From Trematomus loennbergii (Eukaryota > Chordata > Actinopteri > Perciformes > Nototheniidae), in contig JAAOOA010000054.1 of the NCBI GenBank assembly GCA_012861695.1, positions 367,501 to 431,500 on the forward strand: a DNA stretch of 64,000 nt, read 5' to 3'. The position numbers were made by a program, and so were the translations under genes. Position 1 is the first letter of the stretch; each line of letters starts with the position of its first letter. Of this stretch, positions 39,828 through 52,381 are shown one piece after another. The notes beneath the pieces were generated by a model. That model worked only from the letters and a program-made list of their open reading frames with translations, did not search any database and was not told the origin of the DNA.

Positions 39828-40795
39828 AGTGGACCTATCATGCTATATTTAAATGATATATTGTAGGGCCATACCTATATAAGGTATATTTATACGTTTC
39901 TGTTTTCAAAATACCAAACAGATCATGCATTTTAGCCATGCCTCATTTCGCTCTATGTGCTGTTTGCTGTCTACGGGTCTGATTCTGCTGACCACGCCCC
40001 CCTGCAGGAGAGGGGACGTGCTCTGATCAGCTGCTGGGCTGTCAGAAGAGGGGGAGAAAAGAGATCTCCGTCCTCCGTGTTTTATTATATAGAGTCGTTA
40101 TTCATTTGTTTTAAAGCTCAATAAATAACAAAGAAGACCTTTGACCGGCACTTTTCTAATTTTGTCCGGAAGATTTAAACTTTAACGGACATCTTGACCG
40201 GCGAAAGAAACTGAAACTGAAACTCTGCCGCACGGTCCCCTCGTTCCTTGGAAGAGGCGGAGAGGTGGGTGTTTGTCATCTGCTGGTGGACTAACCGGAG
40301 AGAATTACAGTGCTTGCCTCGACGGGGAGGGATTGCATTGAATTAAAGCAGCGGGAGCAAACGCTTGCCTCGGGGAGGGAGAAAGAAAGCCACAGCGGAG
40401 AATAAACAGAAGGGTAACCATGGTAACTATGGGCGGGAAGTCTTATTCGCTGCTTTTGTGGCAGACTACAGCGCCACTTACAGGCCTGGCATATGTACTA
40501 CAGCGTCTCCAGCGCTTTCGAGCGGCAATGGCCGGCCGTGACCCAACCCCACATTCCCCTGATAGGTGGAGAGTTGGCCCAATAGCCGTAGCGCCACCGT
40601 CCTGACGTCAGGACAGTGTTCAAATCTGGATCAGTTTTGATCAGATCCGTTGCAGCCCCTTTTTTAGAGATTTGGGTATGGAGGAAAATAGAGAGGGTTG
40701 TGTTTTCTGACACTTGGTGAGTTCCCTGGAACACCGGGGACACATATTCATGTATAAAAGACGTACAAAAGTGCATTTTGCATGATAGGTCCCCT
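39828..40795. mobile_element. TTAA-flanked element (family B), copy 2, nested in piggyBac
   Basis: The ends AGTGGACCTATCATGC and, in reverse, AGGGGACCTATCATGC are bordered by TTAA (39824-39827, 40796-40799). The segment from about 40020 to 40520 closely matches internal parts of family D elements in reverse, for example GACCGGCACTTTTCTAATTT and AATAAACAGAAGGGTAACCA. It is therefore a mosaic. Confidence 0.85.
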
Positions 40796-40976
40796 TTAAA
40801 ATAAAAACATCTATATTGATTCTGACACTTCTACATCCAACTCACAGATGTAACCTTGCTTTGAGAAAAAAGATGATTAATTTACCCCTTTTAGAAGTGA
40901 AGATATAGTCTTTGTTGTGTTAGTGGCATTTTCGAGCCTGAAACCTGAAAAACAGGCTCAGGGCTTAAGAGGTTAA

Positions 40977-41792
40977 GGGTTTTTCCGTATATTTCTTTGG
41001 TATATTTAAGGGTGCTTGAGTATGTACAGGTAGCTTTTTTTTAGTAAACAAACATGTGAGCTTCTAAATTAGGTAGAAGGCGTTTTTGTCTCTGAATTGC
41101 CATTCAGTCTTTGTGCTAATATTGGATAAACACTGCCTGGACCAATGTTCAACCTGAATGCACATTAGACATATCTATACTCTTATCTCATTTCTACTAG
41201 GAAAGTATTTCCCAAACTGACATTTTAAACAACATACTAGCTGTGTATGAACTGACTTTTGCAGTTTTATTGTAAAACAGCGTGTTAATCACTCGATGCC
41301 TTTCTGCGTCAATAAATTGATAACATATCATAACCCATTATAGCATTATGTAGTTTTAATGGCAATAAGATAAAAGTATTAAGGTCAAATATTTAACCAT
41401 ATTTTTCTGTGTTGAATATGCCCTTTTAGTTGCAACCTACAACTTCCTAACAAAAGCCGAAAAGCTCTGGAGCATCTGTGGAAAAGAAAAAAGCATGCAA
41501 ACAATTTGACCTCTAACTAGCATTGGCAAACTGGCCATTTATTAGAAATTAGTTATGGATGGACAAACATGTGACCTCTTGCTCCCAGAGGACAAATCAG
41601 GCCATTATATTTGACTGGTTTGGGATTTCAAGGACTCATTGAAAACCATTTTCAAGATATGCTGTCATCAGTTGACGGCAGGACTACAGACATTTGTCTC
41701 TGATGTCAGCAGTCAAACACGGACCTCCAAGAGTTCTTAGGATAAATCCTTTTTAAATGAGTTTAAAAAGCATAAAGAATGTGAGTAAAAAT
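40977..41792. other. No gene seen
   Basis: AT-rich sequence between the piggyBac element and the foldback element. I see neither coding potential nor repeat ends. Confidence 0.5.
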
Positions 41793-44369
41793 GGTAACAC
41801 TTTATATTAAGGTACACAAATTAACCATCAACTAGTTGTTAATTAACATGCATATTAGCAGTATATTGGCTCTTTATTAGTCATTATAAAACACGTATTA
41901 ATGCCTTATTCTACACGACCATATTCTACAAGTAATAAGCCATTAGTTGAGAGTTTTTCCTCAATAACCCTCTAATTAGTGCTTATTTGTTGCAAGTAAG
42001 GTTGTAGGCTACATGAGTTTTGGTCTTAATATGCTCTGCTCAATATGGGCCTAATAAGGCAGTAGTACCACAAGAATAGTAATTCTCCCATAATAACACT
42101 TAACAAATATGATCTATACTTATGTAACAAGACATGAAACTCTAAGTGTTAATTGTGTCTAAATAACTCAAAATTAGATATTTATATCTAAGAATATGTT
42201 TTGGGGTATTGACAGCTCAGCTACCAATAGCAAGGTGATATTGACCTGTATGTTTCATATTTGCACATTTATATTTTTGTAAAATTTGTACTGAAGGTTA
42301 GACAGGAAACCGGGTACAGGAAGTAGGAGAAAGTGAACTGAATAGCATGGCAGTAGACATCCATGAGTAGACAGCTACAAATGTTCCCTATGCAACCTCA
42401 AGAGTACAAGGGTAAATTCCGTCAGAAAGCAATGACTGTAAGTGTAAGTTTAAGCCTTACACTTACACTAAGGATTAGTAACATGAATTGTGTTTATGTG
42501 ATGACATTTGGAGATGTTTAAACACAATGAGAAAATGCGTTATTGCACAGCTAGCATTAGCTATATTTACCTTGTTTACACTTAGCGGTCCTATGTGTTA
42601 ATCTGTGTATGTTACACTTGCATGTATGAGATCATTAAGTGCCTTGTAACTTCTTCTTTTATAGTTGTCAGTGGACTGCAAACAAGTCAATAAAGGAGAA
42701 TGGCTGCTCATTCCCTGGCTCTCAAAGAGTTTGGCTGGCTGTGTTCACACTGAGACCCCATTTACACGGGAACGTTTGCGTTTACGCACCGTATGCGTTT
42801 TCAAAAAAGTCTTCCATTCACACGCATTCGGCTCAATTAACGTGTCCGTTCACACGAGACCGCTCGACCCGCTGGAAACGCTAGTACATATGCCGGGCCT
42901 GTAATTGGCGCTGCTGCCGCCACAAAATACACCAAAAGCAGCGAAGAAGACCCCGGAGCATGGTTGCCATGGTTGCCCTTCTGTTTATTCTCCACGGTGG
43001 ATGGCGTGTGCTCCTGCTGTAAATCTCTCCGGTAGTCCACCAGCAGATGAAAAACACCCACCTCTCCGCCTCTTCCAAGGGACGAGGGAACCATGCGGCA
43101 GAGTTTCCGTTAAAAAAAAATGTCGCCGGTCAACATGTCCGTTCAAGTTTAAGTCTTCCGGACAAAATTAGAAAAGTGCCGGTCAGAGGTCTTCTTTGTT
43201 ATTTATTGAGCTTTAAAACAAATTGATAACAACTCTATATAATAATATAAGAATAATAAACTGAGCCTCTCTTTTTCTCCCCCTCTTCTGACAGCCCAGC
43301 AGCTGATCTCTGAGCAGGAGACGTGGGGAGAGGGAGACGTGGGGAGAGGGAGGGCTATTTCATCGTTATCAGAAATGATCGTATAGAGGCGTACACACGG
43401 AGCCGTTTGACCCCCCAGAGCGTTCCGTTTGCAGATCTATCCACCTTGGGACCCGTTATCGTTTGCGGGGTCCGTTTCTATCGTTTTGTTACGGCCTCGT
43501 GTAAACGAAAGGGCTATACGCAAGAGAAACTATGCGGATACAACCCGTATCATCCTCGTGTAAACGGGGTTTGAGACAGTACAACACATAGAGAGAACAG
43601 TACACCTATTGTGTAAGTGCATTCAAGCAGGTCACACAGTATGATCACAAATACATAAACTCAGTTAAAAACATGTTTTTATTAAAAAGTACAGGCTGCA
43701 TATGTATGTTCTCAGCCTTGGAGAAACTTGACATGTTTTGGTATATGTCTGAACCTCTCTTTAGTGGTTCATTAATAAAACAGATATTTCAACGTGAGCC
43801 TACTTTGTTCATGTACTGTTGAGGTTAATTTCAGTAGTTGCGTGCTATAATGTATTTACAAAGTGTGAAGAGGAGGCAACTTTAGAATAGGGAACCTGTT
43901 CAGGTCAATTAGAGTCAAAATACTAGCTTATTGGTTATGAACAAGACTTCACTTTAAAATAGGGAACATGTTCTTAGATATAAATACCTAATTTTGAGTT
44001 ATTTAGACACAATTAACACTTATAGTTTCATGTCTTGTTACATAAGAATAGATCATATTTGTTAAGTGTTATTATGGGAGAATTACTATTCTTGTGGTAC
44101 TGCCTTATTAGGCCCATATTGAGCAGAGCATATTAAGACCAAAACTCATGTACAACAACTTCATTACTTGCAACAAATAAGCACTAATTAGAGGGTTATT
44201 GAGGAAAAACTCTCAACTAATGGCTTATTACTTGTAGAATATGGTATGTAGAATAAGGCATTAATAAGTGTTTTATAGTGACTAATAAAGAGCCAATATA
44301 CTGCTAATATGCATGTTAATTAACAACTAGTCGATGGTTAATTTGTGTACCTTAATACAACGCGTTACC
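41793..44369. mobile_element. Foldback-type element with 0.4-kb inverted arms
   Basis: The left arm 41793-42200 starts GGTAACACTTTATATTAAGG, TACACAAATTAACCATCAAC. The right arm 43964-44369 is its near-exact reverse. The 1.76-kb spacer contains family D copy 2 (42751-43574). Target duplications are not clear. Confidence 0.88.
42751..43574. mobile_element. Family D element, copy 2
   Basis: The ends TGAGACCCCATTTACACGGG and, in reverse, TCAAACCCCGTTTACACGAG. The interior shares GAAGAAGACCCCGGAGCATG, GTTGCCATGG, and the right-hand CAGAGCGTTCCGTTTGCAGA block with copies 1 and 4. It is non-coding and inserted inside the foldback element. Confidence 0.85.
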
Positions 44370-45806
44370 GTAAAATAAATGCAGTAACATAAGGTTGAAG
44401 TTAATACTTGATGTATTGTAAGTAACTAATGGGTGACTTTTGTCTATGAGGAAATATTTGTACCCTTTACCTCAAGCCAACAATAAGCACTAATATTGGC
44501 TTTTGACCAGCTTGTAATGTATCAGAATATACCTCAGGAATTGACTTACTCAATGAATACTTATAATAACTTATAATCATTACAAATATTTGTTATGATT
44601 ACTGTTGTAAAGCATTTTGAATATATATGAGTTGTATACAGTGCTGATTATGATGCATTATAAGATTATCAATGCATAATAGACATTGACATAAAAAAGC
44701 TTTTTGGTACTAAACTCGAAATTGCAGAAATATTTGGTAAAAAGTTCTGGAATATCTCACAAAGAGGTGGAGGTCTTTTCATGAGTAATTCTGCTCAATG
44801 ATACCTCAAACATGTACACAATGTGAACTGCGTGTTGTCCATCTATCTAACTCTTTATAAATGAGCGGCTAATGTCAGCGCCATGCTTGTTGTTATGAAG
44901 TGTGCATCTGATCAGAAAGACAATGTATTCCTCTTGTTCTGACAGTGACTACTTGTTAGTTTGCTGATTTATTCCAGCCTGGCGGGGGGGACTGTCAGTC
45001 TTCTTTGACGACTGCTTGGGAAAGCTTTCACCAAACCTCATACCAACATACTGCACTAAACAAATGCATGCTTTCATTTCAATTCACATGCAACATCTCA
45101 GGATTATTCTGATTAGTCGGAATTTGCTGAAACAATGTTGGGAACAACATTTATAACTTTTGTTTTCCTACACAGAAGCATGCATAACTATTTATTGGTG
45201 GTGTCCAATTTACAATTAGGGCTGAAACTTGCAATTCTCCTTGTGATCTATTAATCTGCAGATAATTTCTTCAAATATGAGACAGTGTTTTTTTTTATCC
45301 GACTGTCCAATACCTGAGTTTCTTTACCACAGTTTTCTTTAACATAAGCAGCAAATTCTTACAGTTCAAAATATTGAACTTGTAATCGATCAACTAAATA
45401 GTCATTCCTTCTTCTGTTGTAGGTTAATGGTCTTTTAGTTACAATAAAATCAGTTGGATTAAGAAAATATATCCTTGGATGATGTTGTAGAGTAGCGTCA
45501 GATCCTGGCCGTGAAGGCAATGTATTAGTTGTCCTTATGTTGAATTAATATTCACTTTATGTCATTTATTCTAACAAAATAGCCGTACGTAACGTTAGCT
45601 GATTAAACACTAACTTGCTTACTATTATATGAGTATACAGACAGCTACTTTACCAATGATGCTACTGTAGCTAATGTTATGTGGTGGATTTAATCGGGGT
45701 AGCCCATTGCTGATAGGGTTGTCAAACCAATCATAGTTAACAGTTTTTATGTTATAATGTGGGCATTAGCCACTTGTCAAAGTAGTTTATCAACTCTGGT
45801 CAACAC
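44370..45806. other. No gene seen
   Basis: AT-rich, with a G8 run near 44983. No exon or element end recognised. Confidence 0.5.
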
Positions 45807-45811
45807 CGGTC

Positions 45812-46560
45812 TGTCAGGACCTCGACACAAACTGATGGACCCAAATGCATGACCCAGAGACAAAGTCTTAAATATTAAAAAAGAGTGTCTTTCATTTCAA
45901 AGATCAGGAAATTCCTTTTAACAGAGTAGGTACTGGAATCAACAAAAAGCGCTCACAGGAGGAAAAACTATGCATAACAAAAAGAGAACTTAAGAAAGAA
46001 ACTTAAGCCTACAAAATGTTTGTTGTGGTCATTCAACATCTTGCCAAGGACAACAGTTGAAAATGTGCCTGCTGGCTAATACTGGCTCATTTACAGCAAT
46101 GTGGATTAATGTGCACTGTCCTTTAAATAAATAAACAAAAAAACAAAACAAAAAAATTAACAAAACAACAAAACCTGACATGAGTGAAAGCAATCTTTTC
46201 TTAGCTGAGGCTTGGCACGACCATTCGGGGAAACAAACAAGACGAACTGACACAGGACAGGGGAGAGACAGGACTATTTAAACATGAGGTGAGTGGGAAC
46301 AGGTGGAAACAATCAGGGGCGGGGCCGACACTGATGATGGCGGGAAAAAACACACAAGGGGAGGAAGAAACAGGGCCGAAATGAAAGACAAGAGGTCAAT
46401 ACAAAATAAAACAGGAAATGGAAAACGAGACATGACAATAAACACAGAGACTGACTAGAGATGAAGGATCTAAATAAACAGACATGACCAGAAGTGAAAA
46501 AACATGAAAATGACAGACATAATACATAAACATAACTAACACATTTGACGAGACACAACA
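45812..46560. mobile_element. Solo LTR with 5-bp TSD (CGGTC)
   Basis: It starts TGTCAGGACC and ends AGACACAACA, flanked by CGGTC at 45807-45811 and 46561-46565. TG...CA ends, a 5-bp duplication and 749-base length fit a solo LTR of a Ty3/gypsy- or retrovirus-like element. No internal genes are present. Confidence 0.8.
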
Positions 46561-46565
46561 CGGTC

Positions 46566-47127
46566 AGTGTTACATTTACGCAACCTAGCTTGCATATATA
46601 GTCAAAAGTTAACACGTGTACATTTTTTAACACTAAATAGAGTTAGAGTCATATTAACACTATTAAGGATATAAAATGTAACTCAATATGTAACTCTTTA
46701 GAGTTGATTCATATTTTAAAAGCACTGTAGGTTGTCAATTTATAATCTCACCTACACACAATGCAACATTTTTAAAAAAAAACGATGTAAAAGAAAGACA
46801 CAAGCCAAGTTTCAAAGTTTGCAGTTAACATCGAACTGTATTTGTGTAAAAACAACACATACAGCATTGGCTTACATTAACATTCCACAGTACGTCCATT
46901 CAGTCCTTAACAGCACAGGTCACACAATATGACAATGTGGCACTATGTATGTTTTTCCATCCATCTCATTAGAAAACTGTTTGTCATAGGGTCTATAATA
47001 ACGCAAATCATCAATAGAAATAACAGAAAATGAATCAATTGTCTCCTCGATACAGTATGAACTATAGTGTTCATAAAAATACAGTGTGTCCACTTTGCAA
47101 ATCAAAATGAAAGCTTGATCTTCATTT
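46566..47127. other. No gene seen
   Basis: AT-rich unassigned sequence without convincing coding potential or repeat ends. Confidence 0.5.
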
Positions 47128-48120
47128 AGGCCTAGGCTCCACGGGAACGAAAACGGGTTGAATCCGCATATTTCTCATGCGTATAGCCCTTTAAGCTCGA
47201 CGACGCCGTAACGGAAACGTAGAAACAGACCCTGCAAACGACAACGGGTCCAAAGGTGGATAGATCTGGGAACGGAGCGCTCTGGGGGTCCAACGGGGCC
47301 GTGGGGTCGCCTATACGGTCATCCGTTTCTGATAATGATGACGCAATAGCCCTGCCTCCCCCCCCTCTGCTGCTCACCCCCGCAAAAGCACACTGCACAC
47401 TGAATTCAGATTATTTATCTTTATCTCGATATGGACATAAACGCGAGTGAAGTCTAATCTGACAGGACGGAGACACGCAGCTCCTGCCGCTGTGATGCAG
47501 CGGGAGCAAAACACACACTTCAAGTCAGATCATCACCCTTAGCTATTTTAATTACCTCTCAAACTACCTAAACTAGTTATAAATGTTTATTTTTACTGTC
47601 GAGTCATCATTACAGGATCAGCTGCTGCATGAGACAGACACTGACGCTGTCAGAAGAGAGGAAAAAGAGACAGGCTCCGTGTATTTGATGATTATATATC
47701 ATTATATCGTCGTTATTCATTTGTTTTAAAGCTCAATAAATAACAATGAAGACCTTTGACCGGCACTTTTATAATTTTGTCCGGAAGATTTAAACTTTAA
47801 CACACGTTGACCGGCGAAAAACTCTGCCCGGTTTCCTCGGCCCCCACCACGGAGAATAAACAGAAGTGCAGCCATGACAACCATTCTTCTTCGCTGCTTT
47901 TGTGGAGGAAGTTGCTGCTTTTGTGGAGGAAGTTACAGCGCCACGTACAGGCTCGCATATGTACTGCAGCTTTTCCAGCGGTTGGATGTAAACGGAGCTG
48001 TCTCGTGGAGCTTGACACAATCCGGTGTATATTGCGTGGGGACGGAAGGTTTTTTGCGTTTGCGTTTGCGTTACTCCGATGCGTTTGGCCGTATGCGTTC
48101 CCGTGGAGCCGGGGCCTTAG
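47128..48120. mobile_element. Family D element, copy 3
   Basis: The ends AGGCCTAGGCTCCACGGGAA and, in reverse, AAGGCCCCGGCTCCACGGGA. The interior shares AACGGGTCCAAAGGTGGATA, GACCGGCACTTTTATAATTT and GAATAAACAGAAGTGCAGCC with other family members and with the mosaic at 39828. It is non-coding. Confidence 0.85.
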
Positions 48121-48127
48121 AATGATA

Positions 48128-48836
48128 TTATTGATTGACATCTCTTTTTAACCGTTAGAGCCAATAGAATCGAGGGGAAGTTCTTAAAATCCATCTAAAC
48201 ATGACCCATTGGTGAATAAGTGATGCGTAGCCAGATTGCCCAAAACCGGAAGCTGTCATACACTCTCGTAGCAGCTAATATGAAATCTCCGTTATTGACA
48301 TAAATATGAAGATGGATTATCAGTAATCATTTCAAAGTGACACAGACACATTTGATTAACCTTCAGCCGTGTTTTTATCATTTTAATGCCATTGAACACA
48401 ACTTTTGATCAGAAACAGCAAAAGGTAAGACATATTTCCCAATTTTGCTCCGTAAAGCTACGTTGTGTGATGTCTGGGTTCGCTTCCCCTGCCGCGAGTT
48501 TTGATCGCTCAGTGATGATACTTATACCCCTAGAATCTGTGGAATCTCAGCTTGCTAGTTAATATCTTGTGCAGATCCGATAAGTATAAGTATTTCTACC
48601 GTGAGTTCTGTGCTAAGTGCGTTAGCATTTTTCCGCTCATGGCTCATTTAGACGCTTCTTGTGAGACTTGTGTTTTGTTTCGGTAAAAATGGTTCGTATC
48701 GTCATTTAGCTGAGTTTCTTCCCGTTAAGTGGGTATGACACATTAATAGGTTTTTAAATGTTAAGAAGCCCTGAGACACAGTTTCGTGAAAAGAAAATCT
48801 GCAGCCCCCTAAGAGATAATTAATATTAACCCTAAA
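48128..48836 (-). mobile_element. piggyBac-related end fragment
   Basis: In reverse it resembles the left 700 bases of the piggyBac element at 37202, for example GAGCCAATAGAATCG (48160) against the reverse of 37860-37890 and GTTAAGAAGCCCTGAGACAC (48760) against the reverse of 37255-37275. It ends near ATAATTAA. It abuts family D copy 3. Confidence 0.7.
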
Positions 48837-49334
48837 CAAAGCAAATGTTTGTGTTTCCTTTATATGATACAATATGATAATAATGTATTGTCAAATCAAA
48901 TCTGAAATGTAACTTGCATCACAGCAGCTCCATTTGCACCATCAAACAAGGACAAATATTAAGACACGATAGAAGGGAACACACATTTACCATAACACTG
49001 GGATCACTGAGAGAAACATGCTCAAGACCCTCTAACGTACATTAGATCTGGATTTAACTCAAAGGAGTGCTTCAGTTTATTGGTATTATTATTATATAAC
49101 CATGACCCAAGTTATCCTTTAACAAAAGACAAATGATAAGAATCATTTTGCGGTGGTCGTTGAGCTGAGCTATGAAGACTTGCTGCTGCTACAGGGTGTC
49201 AGGGACATGATGAGGACAACCTGTTCAAAAGTTCTATGTGAAAACCTTTGAAGGATTAGCCTCACCACTCACAGTTTCCCCACATAACTGAAGGCCTGAG
49301 TCAAGCAGGATTCAAACACGGCATCTTCACAGTC
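48837..49334. other. No gene seen
   Basis: Unassigned AT-rich sequence between two mobile elements. Confidence 0.5.
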
Positions 49335-49337
49335 TAA

Positions 49338-50059
49338 TGCGCATTTCCACTACACGGCCTCGCTCGGCCTCGCTCTGTATGGCTAGGCCTCGTTAGGACT
49401 GGCTCTCTTTATGGCGCATTTCCATTACAGTTTAGGAGTATCTATAGTAACGCAGTGTAGCGGAGCCGTGACGTCATCTTCAATGAGAACCCCAGAAAAA
49501 CAACACAGCCGTTAGCTGTTAGCACTCAGAGCTCACAGCTCCTCATATCTGTTCAGAACTAGACAAAAGTTAAACAAGTCAAACCACAGACTGTCTGTGT
49601 CATGGTGAATACAGTCGCTGCTTTATTTATGTCTGTATAGGCCGTTGTTGTGAGTGTGGACGGTCGGAGCATATACTGCGTTAGCTTGGCCGATCTCCAT
49701 TTAGAAAACACGCATTTTAAAAGGCTTTTCGCCTGCCGTCTGTCTGCAGACTTGTCAAAGCATTAATTCATGGTTTTTACTAACCGGTATCAGTATGTTG
49801 TTACTTCGGCATCATTTTGAAACGTGTATTACAATTAAATCACGGTCAAATATGTCCATCTTGTTGTAGTTGTAGCCCCCTTGCCAGCGATTCTCTCTCT
49901 AGTTTAGCATACTCAGCCCGACTCAGCCTCGTTGTCTCTGGCCCTAGACCCACGATTTTATGGGGCCAGAAAAACTGTGAATTAGGACCCGCTAGCCGGT
50001 ACTAGGCCAAATGGAAACGCAACCAAAGACGGGCTCCGCGCTGCAGTGGAAACGGGCCA
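49338..50059. mobile_element. Family C (TTA-target) element, copy 1
   Basis: The ends TGCGCATTTCCACTACACGG and, in reverse, TGGCCCGTTTCCACTGCAGC, with TAA on the left and TTA on the right. A second inner copy of the end (TATGGCGCATTTCCATTACA at 49412) and GAGCCGTGACGTCATCTTCA are shared with copies 2 and 3. The trinucleotide target fits PIF/Harbinger-like elements. It is non-coding. Confidence 0.82.
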
Positions 50060-50501
50060 TTATAGGAGTTCAGATGAAAAACAAAAAGGGCTGCTTTGTT
50101 GGGTGCTGATTTTTTGTAATACCTGAGAAGAGATAATGAAAAAATAATAAAAAAAGCCATTAAAGTGACAGATCCATGAGTTAAAAAAAATATCAGAAAC
50201 CAAAACACTGCACTGTGCTCTCTAATACAATTATGGAAAGTCTCTCAATCATTTTGTCCTTTGTTTGGATGATTCCATGCATCACAAAGCAGTAATGTGT
50301 TTTGTATGTGTTTTTTACAATAAGCATGAAGAACTATCTAGTTGTTGCTCAGTGCCTGAGTCAAGTGTTGTGTGAACGAACACAAAGCCGCCCTCTTACC
50401 TGGCTGTGACCTCACCAGGGCTCCAGCCCCTCCTGTCAATCTCTCCTCGATCTGGCCTCCACCGGCCCCTTGCTCCTCTCAGAGCCTCCTTCAGACAATA
50501 A

Positions 50502-51437
50502 CGGCCCCTACACACGGCGGCGTGCGGTGACTCTTCAACGCTTCTGCCCATTCACTTTGAATGGGGTGACGTCACGATTCGCCGAACTGCATTCTGGGAG
50601 CAAAGCGTAGCTTTCCTCGCGGTGCTCGCTGCAAAAGTAGAGCATGTTCTACTTTTGAAGCTGAGGCGGAGGCGGCAGCCAATCAAATCCCGCGTATGCA
50701 AATCTGACAGTTCACGCGCTAGCCAATCAAACCGCGTGTACGCTGAGAGAGCCAGACCGCAGTTCATTTCCTCATATGCCAAAAAATGGACGAGAAAATA
50801 ATCGGAGCGGTAGGGAATCACCCGGTGCTTTCAGTCCCTGTTCACCTACTGGGATACAAACCGGAGGAGCCAGGCATGGAGGGAGGTGGCAGAGACAGTG
50901 GGTGAAACTGCTAGGTTTTCGCCTGTTTGGGGAGTTTATATCCAGTGTACTTCGTTTGAATGGACAGCAGGCATAGACAGTATATTTAGCCACCATGCAA
51001 TGTTGCATAAAATAGCACCATAGACATTAAATAAAATCGCTTTTTAGACATTAATGTCTATGGTGAGATTCATACACGGGAGCCTTTTTAAAGCCGTTTT
51101 ACCCCGCTGCAAACAGAACCCCCCCCCTTCCCATCACAAACTTTACACAGATCCCCCCTTCCAATTATCAACTCATGTCTTGTTCACGCAAACTCTTGTG
51201 TCCTGCAGCAGCTAACGTTTTGCAAGCCCCCGTTCGTTTAGTACCTAAAATAATAGACATCGCTTTTTCCAGCTGACAAACGCGACTTTCTGGTCACTTC
51301 TTCAATTTTCCAGCCCTTGGGGAGAGACACGGGAGATTCATGTGATTGGTTGTTGGTCGCGTTGCTCGCGTAAACTCCCCAAGCTCAAGACACGCCCACC
51401 GCCAAGCGGCAACGCACGCCGCCGTGTGTAGGCTGCG
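50502..51437 (+). mobile_element. Harbinger-type tandem unit 1 (936 bp)
   Basis: It begins CGGCCCCTACACACGGCGGC after TAA (50499-50501). It ends GCCGCCGTGTGTAGGCTGCG before TAA (51438-51440), giving TIRs of about 24 bases. It carries one MADF-type exon (50786-50911). Confidence 0.9.
50786..50911 (+). pseudogene. MADF-domain exon, unit 1 (frame broken)
   Basis: From ATG 50786 it reads MDEKIIGAVGNHPVL, then, in another frame, YWDTNRRSQAWREVAETVGE. Together these match the opening of a MADF DNA-binding domain (I..V..HPVL...Y.D...R..AW..VA..VG), the kind of second protein that Harbinger transposons encode. The two halves are out of frame between them. The usual donor after GAAACTG is mutated to CTAGGT. 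Confidence 0.72.
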
Positions 51438-51440
51438 TAA

Positions 51441-52378
51441 CGGCCCCTACACACGGCGGCGTGCGGTGACTCTTCAACGCTTCTGCCCATTCACTTTGAA
51501 TGGGGTGACGTCACGATTCGCCGAACTGCATTCTGGGAGCAAAGCGTAGCTTTCCTCGCGGTGCTCGCTGCAAAAGTAGAGCATGTTCTACTTTTGAAGC
51601 TGAGGCGGAGGCGGCAGCCAATCAAATCCCGCGGATGCAAATCTGACAGTTCACGCGCTAGCCAATCAAACGCGTGTATGCTGAGAGAGCCAGACCGCAG
51701 TTCATTTCCTCATATGCCAAAAAATGGACGAGAAAATAATCGGAGCGGTAGGGAATCACCCGGTGCTTTAAGTCCCTGTTCACCTACCGGGATACAAACC
51801 GGAGGAGCCAGGCATGGAGGGAGGTGGCAGAGACAATGGGTGAAACTGCTAGGTTTTCGCCTGTTTGGGGAGTTTATATCCAGTGTACTTCGTTTGAATG
51901 GACAGCAGGCATAGACAGTATATTTAGCCACCATGCAATGTTGCATAAAATAGCACCATAGACATTAATTAAAAATCGCTTTTTAGACATTAATGTCTAT
52001 GGTGAGATTCATACACGGGAGCCTTTTTAAAGCCTTTTTACCCCGCTGCAAACAGAACCCCCCCCCCCCTTCCCATCACAAACTTTGCACAGACCCCCCC
52101 CCTTCCAATTATCAACTCCTGTATTGTTTCCGCAAACTCTTGTGTCCTGCAGCAGCTAAACGTTTTGCAAGCCCCCGTTCGTTTAGTACCTAAATAATAG
52201 ACATCGCTTTTTCCAGCTGACAAACCCGACTTTCTGGTCACTTCTTCAATTTCCAGCCCTTGGGAGAGACACGGGAGATTCATGTGATTGGTTGTTGGTC
52301 GCGTTGCTCGCGTAAACTCCCAAGCTCAAGACACGCCCACTGCCAAGCGGCAACGCACGCCGCCGTGTGTAGGCTGCG
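51441..52378 (+). mobile_element. Harbinger-type tandem unit 2 (938 bp)
   Basis: About 97 percent like unit 1 by eye, in the same orientation, joined to it by a single TAA (51438-51440) and to unit 3 by TAA (52379-52381). Poly-C tracts at 52060-52110 are longer than in unit 1. Confidence 0.9.
51724..51848 (+). pseudogene. MADF-domain exon, unit 2 (frame broken)
   Basis: It has the same layout as unit 1: MDEKIIGAVGNHPVL and then, out of frame, SLFTYRDTNRRSQAWREVAE. The reading FTYRD here is closer to a MADF consensus than the unit 1 version. The donor position reads CTAGGT, so splicing would be lost here too. Confidence 0.72.
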
Positions 52379-52381
52379 TAA

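Larger units (their letters stand above)
37202..40972 (+). mobile_element. piggyBac-type element with TTAA duplication
   Basis: The ends CCTCTTAAGC and GCTTAAGAGG are perfect inverted repeats directly bordered by TTAA at 37198-37201 and 40973-40976, the diagnostic piggyBac target. Inside are an acidic N-terminal exon, a transposase C-terminus and a nested TTAA element (39828-40795). The central catalytic part is missing, so it is non-autonomous. Confidence 0.92.

Noticed and set aside
47797..48141. Overlapping 114-residue frames on both strands
   Set aside because: They lie wholly within family D copy 3 and cross its terminal repeat; not conserved as protein between family members.
50772..51008. 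78-residue minus-strand frame conserved in all three tandem units
   Set aside because: It is antisense to the MADF-type exon and is conserved only because the units are near-identical repeats.
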